64,000 nucleotides of DNA from the NCBI RefSeq assembly GCF_019175385.1, contig NC_083338.1, positions 70,068,712-70,132,711 on the forward strand, written 5' to 3'. This document shows positions 43,279-53,870 of this stretch, piece by piece. Below the pieces are notes generated by a model. It made no database searches. It saw only the letters and a list, made by a program, of their open reading frames with translations, and was not told the origin of the DNA. The stretch's first letter is position 1. Every line of letters begins with the position of its first letter. Source of the stretch: Lycium barbarum. Taxonomy: Eukaryota; Streptophyta; Magnoliopsida; Solanales; Solanaceae. The translations under genes were made by a program, and so were the position numbers.

Positions 43279-43507
43279 GAGAGTAAAGGCAGTGACGTGG
43301 AATTATTACCTCGGGAAGCAACAGAAAGGGGAAATATTACAGGAATGACTGTGTAGAGGCCTGGAATGTGTTATAACGAATTATAGCGAATCGACCAACG
43401 AAAGAGGCATGTGAAGGGCATAATTCAATAAAAGAACACTTGAGGAAGTATTGGGAGTGCAGGACTAGTATAACATTCAAGGACGAATGTTCTAAAGGGG
43501 GGAAGGA
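43279..43507 (+). other. Internal region of C, part 2, with polypurine tract
   Basis: This resumes C internal sequence after the GAGAG duplication. It ends with the inverted repeat AACATTC-AAGGAC-GAATGTT (43472-43491) and the tract aaaggggggaagga (43494-43507) directly before the LTR. No coding homology was seen. Confidence 0.8.
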
Positions 43508-46289
43508 TGTTACATCCCGTATTTTTATGCTTTGGAAAGTGTGCGAGTTAAATGACACTAGTAATGGAAACGAGGTTATTCCCTAATCTTATAAGTGGTT
43601 AGAGTGAGTACAGATATCATAAGGATTAGAAGTTAAACAAATCGGATAAAATAAGTGTCGTCGAGGTTTAAAATTTATTTGAGTGGAATACGGTCCAAGC
43701 TATGATATTTCGTATTTTTGGAATAGGAAAGTGAACCGTCCAATATGAGGAAATTTATCCGAGTCCACGGAATTTGGTTATATTCAAGCATGAAAATCAA
43801 GAACTTGGTATATGTGAGGAATGAAGTCCAAAAATAATTTGGGTCTTAACAAGTGTGACGACGGTAATTTGGAAATTATATTTTATGTGTGGACAATGAA
43901 GGGGTATGGACTAGTGCTATGTCACATGGTCATGACAATGAGTATATGAAGTGTATTAAAAATAGTTTCTACTTAAGTGAGTTGAGGACAAGAAAATAAT
44001 TATGTGTGTAATTGGTTAAAAGTGGAATAAAATTGGAGAAATATGGATTATTGAATAAAGTTGTATGAAGATTAATGGCCACATGGCACCATGGTGGCAA
44101 GACACCAAGCAACCTTCAAATAGTGACATCTAAAGCCTACATGTCACGTTGTGGAAGTAGTGGCAAAAGGGAGTGGACCACACTGCCCACTTAGTAGGCA
44201 ACAACTATATTTATCACTTGGAAAAATAATATAGGTTCCAGCAAAGTTTTTTTTGTTTTGCTAGTGTAGGGATATAAACTGTTATAGCCCGCATTTTGTA
44301 CGTTCAGATATTCCGAGATCGTCGTGACAAGTTAAGGCAAGACTATTTTTTTTAAAATTATTTTAAGATACAAGTTGTTAGGAATATTATTTATGAATAT
44401 TGGTAGTTTGGAAATATTTGGAAAGGCCATGGGTAAAAAGAGAAATTTGCAAAATGGCCAATGGAAATAATGTGGAAGACTAAGGGCAAGATGGTAATTT
44501 CACGAAATTCTAGAAAAAAAGAAGAAAAAAAAAGGGAGAAAGAAAGAATAAGCAAAGATGACAAATAAGTCATCTTTTGCCATCCTTCAAGAAAATTCTA
44601 GAGGAGGCCATGTGCCATGCACATGACCTTTTAATATATATGGGATCACATGGAAGAATTCATCATATTTTCCACTTCAAAGTTTGGAAGACTCAAGAAA
44701 CAAAAAAAAAATTGAGAGAAAAAAATGGAGAGTTTCGGCCAAGGACATGGAAAACTAACTCCATGAAATTTTGTCCTAAAAATTTAATTCTTCATGTATT
44801 TCTACTTATTCAAGGATGCTCTTCAACGTGGTATAATTGTTGAAGTAAGAGAACCACTCTTTGGTGCAAAATTCCAACCTTAGCTAAGTGAGGAAGTTGA
44901 AGGAAAAGGTAAGAATTCATCTCCTTTTATATGTTATGGAGGCTTTGTTTATGTTGTGGAATGTAGAAAGGAGTCGAATTCATAAGAATATGGAAGTTGC
45001 ATGATGATTGTGTGTGGCCGTGTGCATGGGTGATTGTAGGAACAATGATTCAATGATTTTATGAAGTGTTTTAGTTGTTGTTGTTGTGAATTCTATGTTG
45101 ACAATGAAAGTGTGATGATTTTAGTTGAAGTTGTAGATGTTGGGTTGGCCGTGTGGTGTATATGTTGCGTAGGAAAGATGAACAAATTTATATATAGTAA
45201 TTTAATTGTTGTTGATATTATCCTATGATAGAAATGAGAATTTGATGATTTAAAGTGGTGTTGGAAATATTATGGGTAGATTTGGAAGCCAATGTAATAT
45301 TAATGTCGTTTCTATATTCACGAGTATAATGTTGTTAGAATGTGTGTTGTTGGAGTAGTTCATGAATTTGGAAGCAAAAAATGCATTAAAAATTGTTTCT
45401 AGGGAAGTTGAGGGGTTTTCGGGCAAATTATGGAATTTGGTGGAATCTTGCCTATTTTGTAGAATGACATGAAAAGCTTTGGAATTGTGTTAGAATTATC
45501 TTGAATTGGTACATGGATATGCAAATGTTGATATTGACTTAGAAGTGCAAAGTTGGGTTTGAAGTTGTTGCACTATTTAGGAAAGGAAACAATTTATGAT
45601 AGAATGCATTTTTGATTGACTATTGATGCTGTTGGTTTGTTGTTGGTATGGTTGTTGATGTCTTAGCCGAGTTAAATTCTCGGGGATGGCGCATTTACAG
45701 GGGAAATGCTGCCGAAATTTCTATAGACAAATGTTACTTCAAGATTGAATTCCTAAAGGCTCTAATTAATATTTGGTAAACATGACCAATTGTAGATTTT
45801 GGAGGAAACGGGATCTGAATTTGGACAAGCGTAAAAGGCAAATAAGGTATGTAAGGCTTACCCTCTCTTTCTCTTGGCATGTCCTAGATGTGATAGGCTA
45901 TGATTCGAGCCTCGGGGATGACTCTACTCTTAGAAATCCGAGCTTATGTTTGACCCTTTTTCATTCAGTGTAATTGAATTCGGCATATTATGTTTAGTTG
46001 AAAAAGTTGGTTTGAACATATGTAACTTCCACCAACGGAACTGGATTGCCCTGAAACTTTCGTAGATGACCTTATAAGACCAAATGTTTATAGTTTTACG
46101 TATGTCACCTCGACTTGACCCAAGGTGGGCCCATAACCCCCGAGACCTATTTGTATTGTTTTATTTGTCCTATTTCCGTACGATAATTAAGGGAAACTTT
46201 GGCTAATGTTCCGAGTTTACAATAGGTATCTAGTAACCCAGATATAAGTGTTCCGACTCGACTATTCTAATATAACCACTCCGCTATGA

Positions 46290-46500
46290 ATGATCTGGAC
46301 GATTATTTTGATATAAGCATTCTGATGTAAATATTCCGATATAAGTATTTTGATATAAGCATTCCGATATAAATAACCCGATATAAATATTCTGATATAA
46401 ATATCCTGAGTTAGGTATGCTGGTACGAGTGTCTGGTATAAGTATTCTGATACGGGTATTCCGATATAAGTATTCGGCTATGAGTCTGGATATGAGTCTT
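46290..46500 (+). repeat. Degenerate ~14-bp tandem repeat in D LTR
   Basis: About a dozen units of the type gatataagtattcc occur in succession, with variants gatataaatattct and gatataagcattcc. Matching arrays lie near 51195-51400 and 55315-55515. In LTR 3 one extra unit is present near 55490. Confidence 0.8.
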
Positions 46501-46729
46501 CTATCTGAATATTCTCTGTAAGTCTTAATGTTCTTTATGTACGATCTCGGATCGCTTAAAAGTCCGAAGAGGTTTCTGTATTTCAGATGCTCATAACTTC
46601 CTGATACTAACTTGGAAGAACCCGAAACCCGCTTCTGAGCCTTCGAATGTCGGCAAGTGTACCTATCCATCGAGTCTGGATTTATGTGCATATGGTTTCT
46701 CATGACTCTGCTCGTGCATGACTTAATGT

Positions 46730-47075
46730 CTCTTTCACTGCGTCCCGGGCCAGGTTTTGTTATCGTGCCCTTCTTCTGCTTTGTCCACTGCGTCCCGGGC
46801 CAGGTTCTGTTATCGTGCGTTTCCTCTGCATTGTTCACCGCGCCCCTCGGTGGGAGAGCCGGGTTCTGTTATCTGTATATGATGATATGGGGATGGCGGC
46901 CAGGATGGCATATGATTCTGTTCACCGCGTCTCTTCCCAGAGGGCCGGGTTCTGTTACTGCGTCCCTTATCACAGGGCCGGGATCTGTTATCTGCTATCT
47001 GCATATGTATATATTGACACATGATTTTGACATATGATGATTCTGTTTACCGCGTCCCTTATCACAGGGCCGAGA
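46730..47075 (+). repeat. gcgtcccgggcc-type repeats in D LTR
   Basis: Six or seven irregular units centre on gcgtccc...gggcc followed by tctgttatc. Several can form short stems, for example CCCT-TATCAC-AGGG. They occupy the same LTR zone as the ccctcactagaggg units of C. Confidence 0.65.
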
Positions 47076-47139
47076 TCTGTTATCTGTGAAAATATTATAT
47101 GATTCCGATATGCATAATTTGTGTCCGGAAAGTAAGAAC

Positions 47140-47310
47140 TCTGGTACTCTGTACGTTCTGTGTTCCGTCCGATACATGACATCATCTGAGCATTCTATAC
47201 GTTCTGTATTCCGTCTGATATATGACATCATCTGAGCATTCTGTACGTTCTGTACGCCGTTTGGCGTGTGACATCACCTCTGTACGTTCTGTACTCCGTT
47301 CTGTATTCTG
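47140..47310 (+). repeat. About 46-bp tandem repeat with tgtacgttctgt
   Basis: Three units contain gtacgttctgtattccgt and tatgacatcatctgagcatt. They are present in all three D LTRs. Confidence 0.7.
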
Positions 47311-47519
47311 TATTTTCTGTACCTCTTCGGACATGCGATCTGTAATTGTAGAATAACTACTTTGGTACTTTGGTTAACGCCCTTACTTTCTGTATATTCG
47401 CTGATATGTGAGAAGGGTATGTATGTCTTGTGTCTGAAAAGTAATAAGCGTCTGGTACTCTGAATACCGTATTGGTTTGTTAGTTCTGTCTGCTTCTTTG
47501 TGATGCATGCTTTACATAC

Positions 47520-47580
47520 TCAGTACATATTCCGTACTGACCCCCTTTCTTCGGGGGCTACGTTTCATGCCGCGCAGGTA
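47520..47580 (+). other. LTR double-hairpin module (D LTR 1)
   Basis: Stem 1 is TCAGTAC/GTACTGA with loop ATATTCC. Stem 2 is CCCCC/GGGGG with loop TTTCTTC, followed by tttcatgccgcgcaggtac. Confidence 0.72.
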
Positions 47581-47980
47581 CTCCCAGATGAGCTGAAGTT
47601 ATTATAGAAGATGTTCCAGCGAAGATGGCAAGCCCCATTCTTCCGGAGGGCTGCCAAGTCAGAGTTTGTTTGTTATGATTTCTGGAATTGTGTTAGAGAC
47701 TATGCAGACAGCGTCGTGGGAATTGGTTGTCAGTCTGTAAGCGGCTCCGTCAGCCGATATGTCGGTCTGTGTTATGTACTAAATTTTGTATGATAATAGA
47801 TTTGTACGGCTTGGAAGTTACGAAAAAGAATATTTCTGAAAAAAACAATTACTATATATTTTATCTTATTTGATTTAAAAAGTTTGACGTGATTTTATGT
47901 GCAGTAAGAGTCTGAGGGTTCGCTCGGCCCTAAGTAAGGGTCGGGTGCCCATCACACCCTAGTAAGGTCGGGGTGTGACA

Positions 47981-49182
47981 AAGTGGTATCAGAGCAGGTC
48001 TGTCCTAGGGGTTGTCTGCAAAGTCGTGTCCGGTAGAGTCCTGTTTATAGTGTGTAGCGCGCCACATTTATAAAGAGGAGGCTACGGGGAATCTAGGGAT
48101 TGTTGGCCTTCGTTCTGTCATAGATCGTGCAATAGAGCCAAGTCATAGGACATGAGATCCCTTATATGCAAGCCTTACATACTATGGAAGAAGATGGGAA
48201 ATGATAAGGAAGGGTCACAAGGGCAAGTCTTGAGATATTCGTTCTGTTACCTGAAACAGAAAGTCCTGGGCGGCTAGGATGTGATATATAGCCGTATGCT
48301 CTGTAAGGTATTGTTGGTTTTTGGTGCGTACCGATTTCGAATGATAAGAATTTGTAAAGGTGGTATGGAAGACCGAAAAGGGTAAAATAGTAATTTCACA
48401 AGAAAGACGTGTTACGAATGTGTCTCAGAATCTGTAAAACCTTGACTTGCTCCAGATTACGTAGTAAAGGACATACAAGGAAGTGGACGTGATTATATCA
48501 GCGTTAAGGCGCCAAATTCCACCAAGGTTTCGAGGTTAAGTGTGCTCAGGTGGGAGCAATTTCAGGATGGGTGACCCCCTGGGAAGTATGCAGGAAATTC
48601 CAAAGATTTAGCTGTAAGAGACACATGAAAAACTGGAATGGCCTGAGTGAAATTAGAATATACGGAATGGTTAGAGACCCTAAACAGCCACATAGCACGC
48701 GACATGTTAGACTAGAGAGGAGACGGAAGGTACGTCACGACTCTGGAATAAGGATAGGCTTGAATAGCGTCTGGAAGTATTTTATGGATTAGTTAGTAAT
48801 AATTATATGTATATATGTATATGAATATGTATGACATCTCATCTGTGAGGGTATCGGTGGTTACGTGTGTCCCAACAACCTGCGCTACAACAAAGAAGGA
48901 CTGTTGGCATATAAGGAGCCCCTTAAAGGGGGGAGACCATATTATACTAGGGCAAAAAAAAAAAGGGATCACCATACTTTCAAGTATTAGGAAAGGAAAC
49001 CTATGACATGAAGCGAGGGTTCATGAAAAGGCCAAGGAGTTTGATCATAGAAAATTGAGGCAAAGGCAAAGAACGGGCTCGAAGAGAAGAACAATTACAA
49101 GAGGAACCCCCCTCCGAACGGTTATAACACCCCATGGGGTTAGTTGAACATTCGAGGACGAATGTTCTAAAGGGGGGGGGGA
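47981..49182 (+). other. Non-coding internal region of D, unit 1
   Basis: The priming site TGGTATCAGAGC is at 47984-47995. A leader related to G follows, then the 5S-like segment (48491-48587), a CCCCTTAAAGGGGGGAG tract (48919-48935), the inverted repeat GAACATTC-GAGGAC-GAATGTTC (49146-49167) and the tract aaaggggggggga (49169-49182). The longest frame, 80 codons across the 5S-like part, has no recognisable domain. Confidence 0.88.
48491..48587 (+). pseudogene. 5S rRNA-derived segment in D, unit 1
   Basis: The segment aligns without gaps over 97 nt to plant 5S rRNA, about 69 identities against a consensus recalled from memory. Differences from 5S are mostly transitions. GGATGGGTGACC and CTGGGAAGT (intermediate element and box C) are intact except one T to C. 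Box A reads GTTAAGTGTGCT. It is sense to the element, about 500 bases after the priming site. Confidence 0.82.
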
Positions 49183-52100
49183 TGTTATAGCCCGCATTTT
49201 GTACGTTCGGATATTCCGAGATCGTCGTGACAAGTTAAGGCAAGACCATTTTTTTAAAATTATTTTAAGATACAAGTTGTTAGGAATATTATTTATGAAT
49301 ATTGGTAGTTTGGAAATATTTGGAAAGGCCATGGGTAAAAAGAGAAATTTGCAAAATGGCCAATGGAAATAATGTGGAAGACTAAGGGCAAGATGGTAAT
49401 TTCATGAAATTCTAAAAAAAAAAGAAGAAAAGAAAAAAAAGGGAGAAAGAAAGAATAAGCAAAGATGACAAATAAGTCATCTTTTGCCATCCTTCAAGAA
49501 AATTCTAGAGGAGGCCATGTGCCATGCACATGACCTTTTAATATATATGGGATCACATGGAAGAATTCATCATATTTTCCACTTCAAAGTTTGGAAGACT
49601 CAAGAAACAAAAAATAATTGAGAGAAAAAAATGGAGAGTTTCGGCCAAGGCCATGGAAAACTAACTCCATGAAATTTTGTCCTAAAAATTTAATTCTTCA
49701 TGTATTTCTACTTATTCAAGGATGCTCTTCAACATGGTATAATTGTTGAAGTAAGAGAACCACTCTTTGGTGCAAAATTCCAACCTTAGCTAAGTGAGGA
49801 AGTTGAAGGAAAAGGTAAGAATTCATCTCCTTTTATATGTTATGGAGGCTTTGTTTATGTTGTGGAATGTAGAAAGGAGTCGAATTCATAAGAATATGGA
49901 AGTTGCATGATGATTGTGTGTGGCCGTGTGCATGGGTGATTGTAGGAACAATGATTCAATGATTTTATGAAGTGTTTTAGTTGTTGTTGTTGTGAATTCT
50001 ATGTTGACAATGAAAGTGTGATGATTTTAGTTGAAGTTGTAGATGTTGGGTTGGCCGTGTGGTGTATATGTTGCGTAGGAAAGATGAACAAATTTATATA
50101 TAGTAATTTAATTGTTGTTGATATTATCCTATGATAGAAATGAGAATTTGATGATTTAAAGTGGTGTTGGAAATATTATGGGTAGATTTGGAAGCCAATG
50201 TAATATTAATGTCGTTTCTATATTCACGAGTATAATGTTGTTAGAATGTGTGTTGTTGGAGTAGTTCATGAATTTGGAAGCAAAAAATGCATTAAAAATT
50301 GTTTCTAGGGAAGTTGAGGGGTTTTCGGGCAAATTATGGAATTTGGTGGAATCTTGCCTATTTTGTAGAATGACATGAAAAGCTTTGGAATTGTGTTAGA
50401 ATTATCTTGAATTGGTACATGGATATGCAAATGTTGATATTGACTTAGAAGTGCAAAGTTGGGTTTGAAGTTGTTGCACTATTTAGGAAAGGAAACAATT
50501 TATGATAGAATGCATTTTTGATTGACTATTGATGCTGTTGGTTTGTTGTTGGTATGGTTGTTGATGACTTAGCCGAGTTAAATTCTCGGGGATGGCACAT
50601 TTACAGGGGAAATGCTGCCGAAATTTCTATAGACAAATGTTACTTCAAGATTGAATTCCTAAAGGCTCTAATTAATATTTGGTAAACATGACCAATTGTA
50701 GATTTTGGAGGAAACGGGATCTGAATTTGGACAAGCGTAAAAGGCAAACAAGGTATGTAAGGCTTACCCTCTCTTTCTCTTGGCATGTCCTAGATGTGAT
50801 AGGCTATGATTCGAGCCTCGGGGATGACTCTACTCTTAGAAATCCGAGCTTATGTTTGACCCTTTTTCATTCAGTGTAATTGAATTAGGCATATTATGTT
50901 TAGTTGAAAAAGTTGGTTTGAACATATGTAACTTCCACCAACGGAACTGGATTGCCCTGAAACTTTCGTAGATGACCTTATAAGATCAAATGTTTATAGT
51001 TTTACGTATGTCACCTCGACTTGACCCAAGGTGGGCCCACAACCCCCGAGACCTATTTGTATTGTTTTATTTGTCCTATTTTCGTACGATAATTAAGGGA
51101 AACTTTGGCTAATGTTCCGAGTTTGCAATAGGTATCTAGTAACCCAGATATAAGTGTTCCGACTAGACTATTCAAATATAACCACTCCGCTATGAATGAT
51201 CTGGACGATTATTTTGATATAAGCATTCTGATGTAAATATTCTGATATAAGTATTTTGATATAAGCATTCCGATATAAATAACCCGATATAAATATTCTG
51301 ATATAAATATCCTGAGTTAGGTATGCTGGTACGAGTGTCTGGTATAAGTATTCTGATACGGGTATTCCGATATAAGTATTCGGCTATGAGTCTGGATATG
51401 AATCTTCTGATCTGAATATTCTCTGTAAGTCTTAATGTTCTTTATGTACGATCTCGGATCGCTTAAAAGTCCGAAGAGGTTTCTGTATTTCAGATGCTCA
51501 TAACTTCCTGATACTAACTTGGAAGAACCCGAAACCCGCTTCTGAGCCTTCGAATGTCGGCAAGTGTACCTATCCATCGAGTCTGGATTTATGTGCATAT
51601 GGTTTCTCATGACTCTGCTCGTGCATGACTTAATGTCTCTTTCACTGCGTCCCGGGCCAGGTTCTGTTATCGTGCCCTTCTTCTGCTTTGTCCACTGCGT
51701 CCCGGGCCAGGTTCTGTTATCGTGCGTTTCCTCTGCATTGTTCACCGCGCCCCTCGGTGGGAGAGCCGGGTTCTGTTATCTGTATATGATGATATGGGGA
51801 TGGCGGCCAGGATGGCATATGATTCTGTTCACCGCGTCTCTTCCCAGAGGGCCGGGTTCTGTTACTGCGTCCCTTATCACAGGGCCGGGATCTGTTATCT
51901 GCTATCTGCATATGTATATATTGACACATGATTTTGACATATGATGATTCTCTTTACCGCGTCCCTTATCACAGGGCCGAGATCTGTTATCTGTGAAAAT
52001 ATTATATGATTCCGATATGCATAATTTGTGTCCGGAAAGTAAGAACTCTGGTACTCTGTACGTTCTGTGTTCCGTCCGATACATGACATCATCTGAGCAT

Positions 52101-52886
52101 TCTATACGTTCTGTATTCCGTCTGATATATGACATCATCTGAGCATTCTGTACGTTCTGTACGCCGTTTGGCGTGTGACATCACCTCTGTACGTTCTGTA
52201 CTCCGTTCTGTATTATGTATTTTCTGTACCTCTTCGGACATGCGATCTGTAATTGTAGAATAAGTACTTTGGTACTTTGGTTAACGCCCTTACTTTCTGT
52301 ATATTCGCTGATATGTGAGAAGGGTATGTATGTCTTGTGTCTGAAAAGTAATAAGCGTCTGGTACTCTGAATACCGTATTGGTTTGTTAGTTCTGTCTGC
52401 TTCTTTGTGATGCATGCTTTACATACTCAGTACATATTCCGTACTGACCCCCTTTCTTCGGGGGCTGCGTTTCATGCCGCGCAGGTACTCCCAGATGAGC
52501 TGAAGTTATTATAGAAGATGTTCCAGCGAAGATGGCAAGCCCCATTCTTCCGGAAGGCTGCCAAGTCAGAGTTTGATTGTTATGATTTCTGGAATTGTGT
52601 TAGAGACTATGCAGACAGCGTCGTGGGTATTGGTTGTCAGTCTATAAGCGGCTCCGTCAGCCGATATGTCGGTCTGTGTTATGTACTAAATTTTGTATGA
52701 TAATAGATTTGTTCGGCTTGGAAGTTACGAAAAAGAATATTTCTGGAAAAAAAAAAACTATATATTTTATCTTATTTGATTTAAAAGGTTTGACGTGATT
52801 TTATGTGCAGTAAGAGTCTGAGGGTTCGCTCGGCCCTAAGTAAGGGTCGGGTGCCCATCACACCCTAGTAAGGTCGGGGTGTGACA
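49183..52886 (+). repeat. D LTR 2
   Basis: 3704 bp, with very few differences from LTR 1. It acts as 3' LTR of unit 1 and 5' LTR of unit 2. The double hairpin is at 52427-52487. Confidence 0.95.
52427..52487 (+). other. LTR double-hairpin module (D LTR 2)
   Basis: Both stems are intact, identical to LTR 1 apart from one base after the second stem. Confidence 0.72.
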
Positions 52887-53870
52887 AAGTGGTATCAGAG
52901 CAGGTCTGTCCTAGGGGTTGTCTGCAAAGTCGTGTCCGGTAGAGTCCTGTTTATAGTGTGTAGCGCGCCACATTTATAAACAGGAGGCTACGGGGCATCT
53001 AGGGATTGTTGACCTTCTTTCTGTCATAGATCGTGCGATAGAGCCAAGTCATAGGACATGAGATCCCTTATATGCAAGCCTTACATACTATGGAAGAAGA
53101 TGGGAAATGATTAGGAAGGGTCACAAGGGCAAGTCTTGAGATATTCGTTCTGTTACCTGAAACAGAAAGTCCTGGGCGGCTAGGATGTGATATATAGCCG
53201 TATGCTCTGTAAGGTATTGTTGGTATTTGGTGCGTACCGATTTCGAATGATAAGAATTTGTAAAGGTGGTATGGAAGACCGAAAAGGGTAAAATAGTAAT
53301 TTCACAAGAAAGACGTGTTACGAATGTGTCTCAGAATCTGTAAAACCTTGACTTGCTCCAGATTACGTAGTAAAGGACATACAAGGAAGTGGACGTGATT
53401 ATATCAGCGTTAAGGCGCCAAATTCCACCAAGGTTTCGAGGTTAAGTGTGCTCAGGTGGGAGCAATTTCAGGATGGGTGACCCCCTGGGAAGTATGCAGG
53501 AAATTCCAAAGATTTAGCTGTAAGAGACACATGAAAAACTGGAATGGCCTGAGTGAAATTAAAATATACGGAGTGGTTAGAAACCCTAAACAGCCACATA
53601 GCACGCGACAGGTTAGACTAGAGAGGAGACGGAAGGTACGTCACGACTCTGGAATAAGGATAGGCTTGAATAGCGTCTGGAAGTATTTTATGGATTAGTT
53701 AGTAATAATTATATGTATATATGTATATGAATATGTATGACATCTCATCTGTGAGGGTATCGGTGGTTACGTGTGTCCCAACAACCTGCGCTACAACAAA
53801 GAAGGACTGTTGGCATATAAGGAGCCCCTTAAAGGGGGGAGACCATATTATACTAGGGCAAAAAAAAAAA
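52887..53870 (+). other. Internal region of D, unit 2, lacking its 3' end
   Basis: The sequence is collinear with 47981-48965. It has the priming site at 52890-52901, the 5S-like segment at 53397-53493 and the CCCCTTAAAGGGGGGAG tract at 53825-53841. It stops in an A run. The final ~217 bases, including inverted repeat and polypurine tract, are missing. Confidence 0.88.
53397..53493 (+). pseudogene. 5S rRNA-derived segment in D, unit 2
   Basis: Identical by eye to the copy at 48491-48587 over the 97 nt, as expected if the units arose by recent duplication. Confidence 0.82.

Larger units (their letters stand above)
44280..47980 (+). repeat. D LTR 1
   Basis: 3701 bp, from TGTTATAGCCCG to GGGTGTGACA, directly followed by AAG and the priming site. 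A 126-codon frame recurring in all three LTRs (46657, 51564, 55694) has no domain and mirrors repeat structure. Confidence 0.95.

Noticed and set aside
46657..47037. 126-codon plus-strand frame repeated at 51564 and 55694
   Set aside because: It recurs only because the three D LTRs are copies. The residues mirror the gcgtcccgggcc repeats, no domain is visible, and related LTRs do not keep the frame.
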